DNA of 6,834 bases from the NCBI GenBank assembly GCA_937942935.1, contig CALDGT010000254.1, forward strand, positions 1-6,834. Direction: 5' to 3'. The stretch is from an uncultured Chloroflexota bacterium (GTDB taxonomy: Bacteria; Chloroflexota; Anaerolineae; Aggregatilineales; Phototrophicaceae). The first letter of the stretch is position 1, and every line of letters begins with the position of its first letter. The translations under genes were made by a program, and so were the position numbers. The notes below the pieces were generated by a model. It saw only the letters and a program-made list of their open reading frames with translations. It ran no database searches and had not been told where the DNA came from. This document shows positions 1-5,598 of the stretch, piece after piece.

Positions 1-387
1 GTGAATCTAGATGTAGGCATCGCACTCGATGTCACCGCCACAGGTGATGAAGCTCATGCCCGCAAAATGGCTGTCGCGTTGGGCAAAGGTGCGGCGATTA
101 AAATCCATGACCCCGGATTAGTCGTGCCTCCATCCGTGATTAATTGGATGGTCGGACGCGCCGAAGCCGATAACATCCCCTATCAACGTGAATTATTGAG
201 TGGTGGGACAACCGATGCTTCTGCGATTCAAGTAGCGGGTTGGGGTGTGCCGAGTGGGTGTATCTCGATTCCCTGCCGATATATTCATACGGTCAGCGAA
301 ACAGTAGATTTGCGTGATGTGCAAGCCTGTGTGGATTTGTTAACTGGATTGTTGGCGAACCCTGCACCGTTCCCTGTGGAATTATAG
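1..387 (+). CDS. M42 family metallo-aminopeptidase (glutamyl aminopeptidase/endoglucanase-M type), C-terminal part, 5'-truncated by window edge
   Basis: The 128 visible residues match the C-terminal half of the catalytic domain of M42 peptidases. These are cytosolic di-metal aminopeptidases that form large tetrahedral particles and trim short peptides. Visible landmarks in order are the IALDVT strand (residues 5-11), whose Asp10 is expected to be a metal ligand; the LGKGAAIKI segment (27-35); the GGTTDAS motif (68-74); and SIPCRYIH (89-96), whose His96 matches the last metal His of the family. The other ligands and the dimerisation/PDZ-like insert lie upstream of the window. The first codon, GTG, is read as an internal Val, because the family needs about 200 further residues before this point. 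The gene ends at TAG (385-387) and converges with the solute-binding/VWA gene. Family assignment is strong; substrate preference cannot be told. Confidence 0.93.
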   Translation: MNLDVGIALDVTATGDEAHARKMAVALGKGAAIKIHDPGLVVPPSVINWMVGRAEADNIPYQRELLSGGTTDASAIQVAGWGVPSGCISIPCRYIHTVSETVDLRDVQACVDLLTGLLANPAPFPVEL

Positions 388-430
388 ATTAGGGCGGTTT
401 TGGCGGATATGAAATAAATATGTTACAGGT

Positions 431-462
431 GGCTGACATACGCCCTTGCGGGCTAGTCAGCC
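431..462. repeat. Hairpin/palindromic element A in convergent spacer, possible terminator
   Basis: GGCTGAC (431-437) pairs with GTCAGCC (456-462). Inside this, TA (439-440) pairs with TA (454-455), and GCCC (442-445) with GGGC (450-453) around a TTGC loop. This gives about 13 base pairs with two single-base bulges. It lies 43 bases after the stop of the M42 gene, in the convergent spacer, so it could end transcription from either side. There is no clear T tract, so it is not a classical intrinsic terminator. Its core GACATAC...GCTAGTC recurs inverted in the next hairpin, which points to a repeat element. Confidence 0.6.
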
Positions 463-486
463 AGTACACCCTAAAACGGGGTATGT

Positions 487-519
487 GTAAGGGACGACTA
501 GCGGAGTGTATGTCGTCCC
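487..519. repeat. Hairpin/palindromic element B, inverted relative of element A
   Basis: GGGACGAC (491-498) pairs perfectly with GTCGTCCC (512-519), giving an 8-bp stem; TA (499-500) and TA (509-510) may extend it with one bulged T. It is preceded by GTA at 487-489, so the element begins GTAAGGG, the same head seen at 5553-5559. Read on the minus strand, the core is GACATAC-N5-GCTAGTC, matching element A read on the plus strand with its longer centre. It lies 16 bases beyond the stop codon of the solute-binding/VWA gene on that gene's strand, so it may also act as its terminator. Confidence 0.6.
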
Positions 520-535
520 AAAATAATCTTCACGA

Positions 536-2347
536 TTAGAAATAGCTACTAATCAACTCTAGCAATGCCTGAATATCTTCTGGCGCACCCGATTGCACCC
601 GTGTATTGCTGGCGCGTGCCATCCGACTGAGGGTCGTCACATCGGCGGCGCTTCCGTATGCCACAGGGATGAGGATAATCGGATTTAAGGCGTTTCTGGA
701 TGCCGCGATGGTATTCACCACATCATTGAGGGTGACTGTTCTATCACCTGTATCTTCGCCATCGCTCAATAAAATCACCGCGCGAATTCTGTCGTCATCA
801 TCACTGGTATTCATCAGCGAAATGATGGTGTTTGTCGCTTTGAATAATTCTGTGCCTGCGAGGGGCTGTAGGGCGTTAATTTCTTCGCGCAATTGATTGG
901 CATTGCGTTCCAAATCATTCATCTCGACTAAGATTTCTACTGTTTCAGAGAAAACGGCTAACCCAACACGGTTATTGGTCTCTAAGCCTTCAATGAAGGC
1001 AATCGCCGCCGTTTTTGCTTGTTCTAATTTGCGTTCATTCGCCATTGAACCTGATACATCAATCACCAACCAAATATCGGCTTGTTTTTTGACGAATGCC
1101 CAACTTTGTTGAATCGCAGAGACCACTTCTGGCGCGGGGACATCCAACACGGTTGCAGGTTGATTAATATCCACGCCATTTTCTGGCACAAATGGGTATG
1201 CCAATGGCACATCAGGATTTGCAGGACGGAAACCTTGCGACATCACCCGTTCTTGGACTTTTGGTGTGAGGACATATTCGGTAAAAATCCGCGCCGCTTC
1301 GGTTTGCTCTGGTGAAACCCAAGAGGCAGTCACAATCCCAAAGGGGTGTTCATGCCAAAATGTGCCTTCTTTGGGGTATAAAGCCACCAATTGTTCGGGC
1401 GGACGGGTTTCCGTGAGTCCCATGTTGATGAATAACAGGTCGTTTTCTTCTAATGCGACAAAATCGAGATATTCGGGACCTTGGGCGATATATTCTTTGA
1501 ATTCGGTTGTGCGCCGTGAATAATGGCGGATGAGTTGCTCAATATCGCGCACACCTTGTTGCACAGCTTGGTCATTCACAATGTCTAATGTCAAACGGCG
1601 TTCTGTGAAGCCATTCACACGCGCAGAGGCATAAAATTCGGCAATCAGGGTCGAAAGTGCGGTGGAACTGATATAGGGGTCGGTATGCCCATAATAGACG
1701 GTGCGTCGTCCGTTGGGGATGCCAAAATCTTGCCAACCGTTGGGGCTGTTTAATACCTCTAATAATTCTTCCCATCCGATTTGAACATCGTCTGGATTTT
1801 GCCCCGTCCGATTGGCGATGGTGTTGCGAATCCCGTCTAATCGGCTTTTCCAAATTGCCATCACCACAGGCGCGAGGGCGGTAGGGCGGGCTTCTGCGAG
1901 GTTAAATAAATCGCGCCCCGCAAAATAATTGGCGAGTGCCAACCAATGGCTGACCGATGGCGCAAAGATGGTTGGGCGCTCTACATTTTGGTTATTGGGA
2001 GAGATAATCGCATTCACGATGCCTTCCATCACCGTCCCAGATGACCCCGATTCGCCTGTCACATAAATCGGACGTTCCCCACTAGCGAGGCGTTGCCCTG
2101 TGAGGGGATTAATGCCATTCGCATACGATTGATTAAATTCGTTGATGGTCTCTGGCATGTATAATGCCGATTCTGGCGCGTAGATGATGCTAATTTCGAT
2201 GGCATTGGCGGGTCTTTCGACTGCCATTGTCGCTGGAGATTGTTCAAATACAACCGATTGATTCGATGTTTGGCTATCACATCCAACCAAACCGATGAGG
2301 GTGAATATCATCAAAAATAAAAGTCGAATAGCAGATAAACGGTGCAT
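536..2347 (-). CDS. Lipoprotein with solute-binding domain fused to von Willebrand factor A (VWA) domain
   Basis: The product is 603 residues from the ATG at 2347. That start is preferred over an in-frame codon at 2386 because AAAAGGAG (2353-2360) precedes it with 5 bases of spacing and because the lipoprotein signal follows at once. The N-terminus has basic residues, a hydrophobic run (9-21) and a lipobox LVGC with Cys23, so the mature protein should be lipid-anchored outside the membrane. Residues about 48-400 resemble a periplasmic/extracellular solute-binding fold, including the late helix and GFRPA turn (358-376) common in such proteins. Residues about 423-603 form a VWA domain with an intact MIDAS: DVSGS (Asp430, Ser432, Ser434), the Thr of AGTEL (Thr499) and the Asp of LLSDGED (Asp529). 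VWA domains with a MIDAS bind a divalent cation and a protein or ligand acidic group. The gene sits 11 bases after the preceding solute-binding gene and is almost certainly co-transcribed with it. No permease or ATPase is nearby, so transport is unproven. The ligand is unknown. Confidence 0.9.
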   Translation of the reverse strand: MHRLSAIRLLFLMIFTLIGLVGCDSQTSNQSVVFEQSPATMAVERPANAIEISIIYAPESALYMPETINEFNQSYANGINPLTGQRLASGERPIYVTGESGSSGTVMEGIVNAIISPNNQNVERPTIFAPSVSHWLALANYFAGRDLFNLAEARPTALAPVVMAIWKSRLDGIRNTIANRTGQNPDDVQIGWEELLEVLNSPNGWQDFGIPNGRRTVYYGHTDPYISSTALSTLIAEFYASARVNGFTERRLTLDIVNDQAVQQGVRDIEQLIRHYSRRTTEFKEYIAQGPEYLDFVALEENDLLFINMGLTETRPPEQLVALYPKEGTFWHEHPFGIVTASWVSPEQTEAARIFTEYVLTPKVQERVMSQGFRPANPDVPLAYPFVPENGVDINQPATVLDVPAPEVVSAIQQSWAFVKKQADIWLVIDVSGSMANERKLEQAKTAAIAFIEGLETNNRVGLAVFSETVEILVEMNDLERNANQLREEINALQPLAGTELFKATNTIISLMNTSDDDDRIRAVILLSDGEDTGDRTVTLNDVVNTIAASRNALNPIILIPVAYGSAADVTTLSRMARASNTRVQSGAPEDIQALLELISSYF

Positions 2348-2352
2348 GATTG

Positions 2353-2360
2353 CTCCTTTT
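2353..2360 (-). promoter_or_regulatory. Shine-Dalgarno fixing the start of the VWA lipoprotein
   Basis: The minus strand reads AAAAGGAG, then CAATC, then ATG at 2347. The site overlaps the TAA stop of the upstream solute-binding gene (2359-2361), so the two genes are likely translationally coupled. It favours the 2347 start over the in-frame codon at 2386, which would give 13 extra residues ahead of the signal peptide. Confidence 0.85.
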
Positions 2361-3501
2361 AACGTGTACGTTCTTGTGTAAACCAAGACATTAAATTACG
2401 AGAATAGGCAGATTCTTCACCTGTTAAATATGGACGGATGATGGGGTCATATTGCACACCGACATCCATCCCTTTACGAAATAAATCGTCATTGGGTGTT
2501 GGCGGGGTTGCTATTGGACGTAATCCATAACGAGGCAATTGGGCTTGTTGTTCGGGTGCGAGTAACCAATCAACAAAGGCTTGCATCGCTTGTTGACGGA
2601 TAGTGTTATCATTGGACGAGAGATTTTGGTCTATGGAGAGCGCGAGCGAAAAATCGAATACAGATGGATATTCTGGATATGCAACTCGGATGGCGCGGTT
2701 ACGGGTGAAGGCATCTATCTGATTGAGCAACTTTACTTCTGGCATAATACCAATATTCACAGATGTCCCTCTCGATACCATAAAGGTTGCCACATTGCTC
2801 CCGATAGTATTAAAATTGGGGACACTATCTATCATTGGCGCAAACCATGTCTTAAAATCGGTTGGGACGCTCAATAAATTGCTAAAATCTAAATTCCGCG
2901 AATAATAGGCATTGGCACTATATAAAACCATTAACCCTTCAATGGTGCTATCTGGCAACGAAAATGCCATATTCACATTACCCTGTAAATTGGTCGCCCC
3001 AAAATTTGCCCATGTGCCTGCGCTGGCGGCTTGTTGGATGACATCCCAATCAAGCGGGAGCGCTCCATTTTGTGTGATGGTATCTGCCACATCTGCGGAT
3101 ATTACCCAGACCAATGGGGTTTGGGCGAGGGGGGTATTCACTGAATTGAATGTCATGCTAAACGCATTGGCATGTTCAATAGATGCGGATGTGCTGGCAA
3201 GCCATAAATCGGGGCGATTTTGATTATTCCATGTGTTCCCACTCCACACTGCTATATCTTCGATAGGTGTAGGATTGAGCGTGATTGTGACCGCAATATT
3301 ATTCACATACCGCGCATCGCTGGCATTAAATTGTGCCACTGCATTGCTCATCCAATCTTGTGCCATTGGATTGATAGTTAAGGTGAGTTCTAATGGGGTG
3401 GATTGTGGTTCGGGCTGATTTTGTTGCAAATAGCCCAAACCCACAATCCCTAGCGATATGAGGACGAATAAAATAACAATGCCTGTCCCGATTTGTCTCA
3501 T
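2359..3501 (-). CDS. Membrane-anchored extracellular solute-binding-like protein
   Basis: This is a 380-residue protein. The N-terminus has a short basic/polar start and one hydrophobic segment (about 8-24), then a polar Pro/Gln-rich linker (25-37). There is no Cys in the protein, so it is not a lipoprotein. There is no clear AxA cleavage site either, so the segment may stay as a membrane anchor. The remainder looks like a solute-binding protein: an early strand and helix LTLTINPMAQDWMSNAVAQF (39-58), a PDLWLAST motif (97-104) typical of the first lobe, and near the end FVDWLLAPEQQAQLPRYGLR (309-328), the late helix plus G-[FL]-R-P turn. That late motif is also found in the downstream VWA lipoprotein, suggesting related domains. 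The start at 3501 is supported by GGAAGGA (3511-3517) with 9-base spacing. It is the first gene of a two-gene operon. The ligand is not deducible. Confidence 0.82.
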   Translation of the reverse strand: MRQIGTGIVILFVLISLGIVGLGYLQQNQPEPQSTPLELTLTINPMAQDWMSNAVAQFNASDARYVNNIAVTITLNPTPIEDIAVWSGNTWNNQNRPDLWLASTSASIEHANAFSMTFNSVNTPLAQTPLVWVISADVADTITQNGALPLDWDVIQQAASAGTWANFGATNLQGNVNMAFSLPDSTIEGLMVLYSANAYYSRNLDFSNLLSVPTDFKTWFAPMIDSVPNFNTIGSNVATFMVSRGTSVNIGIMPEVKLLNQIDAFTRNRAIRVAYPEYPSVFDFSLALSIDQNLSSNDNTIRQQAMQAFVDWLLAPEQQAQLPRYGLRPIATPPTPNDDLFRKGMDVGVQYDPIIRPYLTGEESAYSRNLMSWFTQERTR

Positions 3502-3518
3502 CCGTATATGTCCTTCCT

Positions 3519-3543
3519 ACAATTTCAGTATATTGCAATTTGT
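3519..3543 (-). promoter_or_regulatory. Possible promoter -10 with flanking inverted repeat for the solute-binding/VWA operon
   Basis: On the minus strand a TATACT hexamer (3527-3532) lies about 25 bases before the start codon at 3501. It is flanked by an imperfect inverted repeat, ACAATTT (3519-3525) and AATTTGT (3537-3543) on the plus strand, matching at 6 of 7 positions. A repressor could bind over the -10. No convincing -35 was found 16-18 bases upstream, so this is weak and rests on consensus matching alone. Confidence 0.25.
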
Positions 3544-3554
3544 GAGGATATTAT

Positions 3555-3584
3555 CCCCTATATTTGGGGGGAAGGCTATAGGAT
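3555..3584 (-). other. Structured spacer after rluD, weak terminator candidate
   Basis: CCTATA (3557-3562) can pair with TATAGG (3577-3582) around a 14-base loop. Alternatively CCCC (3555-3558) can pair with part of the G6 run (3566-3571). Both lie just downstream of the rluD stop (3594-3596) on its strand. Neither is followed by a strong T run. This is a guess at where rluD transcription ends before the solute-binding operon begins. Confidence 0.25.
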
Positions 3585-3593
3585 AGGCATCTT

Positions 3594-4511
3594 TTAGGGT
3601 TGCATTTGGCGTAACCGCCGTAATATTTTCTCTAATTCAGGCGGTAATGGCGATTCAAATGCGAGTCGTTCCCCCGTTTTAGGATGGTCAAATGACAATT
3701 CTTTGGCATGTAAAAACATGCGCTCTACCTTCATCGTTTGTTTGCGGAAGCCATAGGTTTTATCGCCGACCAATGGACACCCAATAAATGCGGCATGAAC
3801 ACGGATTTGATGGGTGCGCCCGGTGAGCAAATTAAATTTGACCAAACACATGCCATTGGTGAAAGTTTCTATCACTTCAAACTCGCTAATAGCAGGTCTG
3901 CCTTCACGCAGGGGGGTCATGCGACGACGGTCTCGGTTATCGCGCCCGATGGGGACTTCTATTCGCCCGATATTGGTTTTTGGAGGGCGCTCTAATAAGG
4001 CATAATACATTTTTTTGACTGTTCGTGCCTGAAATTGGCGCATGAGTTTGCGTTGGGTCACATCGTTTTTGGCGATGACGATGAGTCCACTGGTCTCTTT
4101 GTCGAGCCGATGCACAATGCCCTTGCGTTCATTTTGCATATTCAAAATTTCGCTCCAGCGCCCACAAATGGCATTCATGAGGGTGTTTGTTGGGTTGCCC
4201 GCGCCCGGATGTGTAACCATGCCTGCGGGTTTATCAATTACAGCGAAATTAGGGTCATCGTGTACGACTGTAAGTGGAATATCCACGGCAATCGGGGGTG
4301 GTTCTGGGGCAATTGGCACAGAGACGCTAATTGCTTCGCCACCACGCAATTTGAGGCTGGCTTTTTCGTGCTTTCCATCTACAGTGACGAATCCATCTTT
4401 AATCCAGTCTTGGATTTGTGCGCGGGAATAATCTGAAAAATGGGTGACAAGCCATTTATCGAGGCGTTCACCGCCTGTTTCTGCTATCAGGATTTTGGGG
4501 TCTTGGGTCAT
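3594..4511 (-). CDS. rluD: RluD-family 23S rRNA pseudouridine synthase
   Basis: The 305-residue length is typical for RluA/RluD enzymes, which convert specific uridines of 23S rRNA (or tRNA, for some relatives) to pseudouridine. An N-terminal S4 RNA-binding domain spans about residues 15-65 (ERLDKWLV start, then RAQIQDWIKDGFVTVDGK). The catalytic domain follows with VIDKPAGMVTHPG (91-103), the signature HRLDKETSGLIV (134-145) with catalytic Asp137, and GRTHQIRVH (231-239). The late HAKELSFDHP segment (268-277) is also usual. The S4 domain and overall length fit the RluD-like subgroup better than RluA, though the exact target uridines are inferred from family membership. The ATG at 4511 has only a weak A/G-rich ribosome site upstream. 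lspA, often found before such genes, is absent; the gene instead diverges from rsfS. Confidence 0.93.
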   Translation of the reverse strand: MTQDPKILIAETGGERLDKWLVTHFSDYSRAQIQDWIKDGFVTVDGKHEKASLKLRGGEAISVSVPIAPEPPPIAVDIPLTVVHDDPNFAVIDKPAGMVTHPGAGNPTNTLMNAICGRWSEILNMQNERKGIVHRLDKETSGLIVIAKNDVTQRKLMRQFQARTVKKMYYALLERPPKTNIGRIEVPIGRDNRDRRRMTPLREGRPAISEFEVIETFTNGMCLVKFNLLTGRTHQIRVHAAFIGCPLVGDKTYGFRKQTMKVERMFLHAKELSFDHPKTGERLAFESPLPPELEKILRRLRQMQP

Positions 4512-4578
4512 ATACTTTTTTCTAAATGATTATCGAATGAATTTGATGGTAGTGCATCCGTTGGTGTTTTGCAAGATG

Positions 4579-4611
4579 ATAACACGCAAACAGGCTATTC
4601 TGTGTTATGAT
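4579..4611 (+). promoter_or_regulatory. Divergent rluD/rsfS spacer with inverted repeat and -10-like hexamer
   Basis: ATAACAC (4579-4585) and GTGTTAT (4602-4608) are perfect 7-base inverted repeats with 16 bases between them. A second AACAC at 4616-4620 also pairs with GTGTT (4602-4606), and ATGATAA is directly repeated at 4576 and 4607. TATGAT (4606-4611) is a reasonable -10 for rsfS about 40 bases before its start, and it overlaps the repeats. No good -35 is seen. A regulator site is plausible; no known regulator is recognised. Confidence 0.35.
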
Positions 4612-4639
4612 AAAAAACACATGCGCTTAAAATGAAGTT

Positions 4640-4646
4640 AAAGGAG
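4640..4646 (+). promoter_or_regulatory. Shine-Dalgarno pointing to a CTG start for rsfS
   Basis: AAAGGAG lies seven bases before CTG at 4654-4656, an ideal distance. The first conventional alternative in frame, TTG at 4690, is 43 bases away from it. An ATG at 4647 directly abuts the site, is out of frame with rsfS and runs for only 18 codons. Confidence 0.7.
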
Positions 4647-4653
4647 ATGTTTT

Positions 4654-5010
4654 CTGAATACGCAAGAGTTAGCCAGAACGATTGTAGATTTGGTGGAAGA
4701 TAAAAAAGCCACCAATATTGTGTTACTCAACCTACGTGAAGATGTGGCGGCAAACTTAGCCGATTTTTTTGTGATTTGCACAGGGACAAGCGACCGCCAA
4801 CTCAAAGCCCTTGTAGACCATTTGCGTGTTGAACTCAAAGAAAAATATGATTTATTGCCACTGTCTGTACAAGGTACAGCCGAAAGTGGTTGGATATTGG
4901 TAGATTACAGTTATGTGATTGTGCATCTCTTTTTAGAGGAGAAACGCCAATATTATAATCTTGAGGGATTGTGGCAAAAAGAATCGCAAGTGTTGTTGAG
5001 TATTCAATAG
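4654..5010 (+). CDS. rsfS: Ribosomal silencing factor RsfS (Iojap/YbeB family)
   Basis: RsfS binds ribosomal protein L14 on the large subunit and blocks subunit joining, lowering translation in starvation or stationary phase. The call rests on DFFVICTGTSDRQ (37-49), the SGWILVDYSYVIVHLF strand (78-93) and YNLEGLW (101-107), all hallmarks of the family in the expected order. I place the start at CTG 4654, giving 118 residues beginning (M)NTQELARTIVDLVEDKKA. This matches the usual family N-terminus and has a well-placed AAAGGAG. An in-frame stop (TAA, 4639-4641) lies just upstream, so no ATG, GTG or TTG start can supply this N-terminus. A TTG at 4690 would give 106 residues and lose the first helix. 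The gene is not beside nadD as in many bacteria; it diverges from rluD and converges with ndk. Confidence 0.92.
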   Translation: MNTQELARTIVDLVEDKKATNIVLLNLREDVAANLADFFVICTGTSDRQLKALVDHLRVELKEKYDLLPLSVQGTAESGWILVDYSYVIVHLFLEEKRQYYNLEGLWQKESQVLLSIQ

Positions 5011-5017
5011 GATATAT

Positions 5018-5047
5018 TGTAGTGGCATGATATATCATGCCACTACA
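5018..5047. repeat. Perfect 30-bp palindrome between convergent rsfS and ndk
   Basis: Every base from 5018 to 5032 is complemented by 5047 to 5033, with no mismatch or loop; the left arm begins TGTAGTGGCATGA. It lies 7 bases after the rsfS stop and 12 bases beyond the ndk stop, so it may act as a shared bidirectional terminator, although there is no T tract on either side. The GTGGCATGA...CATGCC core recurs at 5599-5618. Confidence 0.7.
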
Positions 5048-5059
5048 GGATAGTTTAAG

Positions 5060-5515
5060 TTATTTCTTTTCAAAAATCCACGCATCGGTCACACGCGACC
5101 AAGCCACTAATTCACTTTCGGCAAAGAAATTTGCCACTTCGATTTGACCATTCTCGACACTATCAGACCCATGCACGAGGTTATACCCAACTTCAAGGGC
5201 AAAATCACCGCGAATGGTGCCTGCGGCGGCTTCGTGTGGGCGGGTTGCGCCGATGGTATTACGGGCAGATTGCACCGCATTTGTGCCTTCTAGGGCGAGT
5301 ACCACCACAGGAGATGAGGTGATATAAGCGACCAAGCCTTCATAAAAGCCTTTGCCTTTGTGAATGGCATAATGTTTTTCGGCGAGTTCGCGCGAAACTT
5401 GAATAAATTTCATGCCGATAATGCGTAAGCCACGCGCTTCAAAACGGCGCAAAATTTCGCCTGTTAAACCACGTTGAACGGCATCTGGTTTGATGATGAT
5501 GAGTGTACGTTCCAA
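5060..5515 (-). CDS. ndk: Nucleoside diphosphate kinase
   Basis: Ndk transfers the gamma-phosphate of ATP to other (d)NDPs through a phospho-histidine intermediate, balancing cytosolic NTP and dNTP pools. The protein is 151 residues, standard for the family. Visible motifs are ERTLIIIKPDAVQRG (2-16) with ATP-site Lys9, GKGFYEGLVAYITSSP (54-69), TRPHEAAAGTIRGDFA (92-107) with its TIRGDF core, and NLVHGSDS (112-119) with catalytic His115. The C-terminal VAWSRVTDAWIFEKK also fits. The start is taken as TTG at 5515, because AAAGGA (5525-5530) is 9 bases upstream and the N-terminus then matches the canonical M-E-R-T-L. A TTG at 5533 would place the ribosome site inside the gene and add six unusual residues. 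Confidence 0.96.
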   Translation of the reverse strand: MERTLIIIKPDAVQRGLTGEILRRFEARGLRIIGMKFIQVSRELAEKHYAIHKGKGFYEGLVAYITSSPVVVLALEGTNAVQSARNTIGATRPHEAAAGTIRGDFALEVGYNLVHGSDSVENGQIEVANFFAESELVAWSRVTDAWIFEKK

Positions 5516-5524
5516 GTTCAAATA

Positions 5525-5530
5525 TCCTTT
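5525..5530 (-). promoter_or_regulatory. Shine-Dalgarno for ndk, selecting the TTG at 5515
   Basis: AAAGGA on the minus strand is 9 bases from TTG 5515, only 3 bases from TTG 5521, and inside the reading frame if TTG 5533 were used. Spacing and family N-terminus agree on 5515. Confidence 0.7.
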
Positions 5531-5546
5531 CAATTGTCAATGAACA

Positions 5547-5576
5547 CACATAGTAAGGGCGCAACTATGTGCGCCC
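5547..5576. repeat. Overlapping alternative hairpins in the ndk leader
   Basis: GGGCGCA (5557-5563) pairs with TGCGCCC (5570-5576) around a 6-base loop. CACATAGT (5547-5554) pairs with ACTATGTG (5564-5571). The two stems share 5570-5571, and the second uses the loop of the first, so they cannot both form. The region is 5' of ndk on the minus strand. On the plus strand the GC-rich hairpin is followed by CGTTTTATTAATTAT, which looks like an intrinsic terminator tail, but no plus-strand gene precedes it closely. It could be a leader switch, a terminator, or a repeat element beginning GTAAGGG (5553-5559). Confidence 0.5.
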
Positions 5577-5585
5577 GTTTTATTA

Positions 5586-5591
5586 ATTATG
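5586..5591 (-). promoter_or_regulatory. Possible ndk promoter -10
   Basis: The minus strand reads CATAAT, one base off the -10 consensus, about 70 bases before the ndk start. A transcript starting from it would begin just before the alternative hairpins. The -35 region matches poorly, so this is tentative. Confidence 0.25.
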
Positions 5592-5598
5592 AGTGATG

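Noticed and set aside
1..3. GTG at the first base as a true start of the M42 gene
   Set aside because: The protein begins mid-domain, and the remaining metal ligands of the family must lie upstream; the codon is an internal Val.
431..519. CRISPR or riboswitch reading of the 388-535 spacer
   Set aside because: There are only two palindromes in inverted orientation with no regular spacers, and the region lies downstream of both flanking genes, so a leader riboswitch is not possible there.
1572..1853. Minus-strand open frame of 93 codons within the VWA gene, and other frames of 60-100 codons in 606-3418
   Set aside because: They are alternative-frame shadows of the two solute-binding genes, without ribosome sites or coherent domain features.
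2348..2386. Upstream start at 2386 for the VWA lipoprotein
   Set aside because: It would add 13 residues before the signal peptide and overlap the previous gene, whereas 2347 has an excellent ribosome site and a proper lipoprotein signal.
4035..4436. Two overlapping plus-strand open frames of about 130 codons inside rluD
   Set aside because: They lie opposite conserved catalytic parts of rluD and show no recognisable domain.
5516..5533. Start of ndk at TTG 5533
   Set aside because: The AAAGGA ribosome site would fall inside the gene, and the canonical ndk N-terminus begins at 5515.
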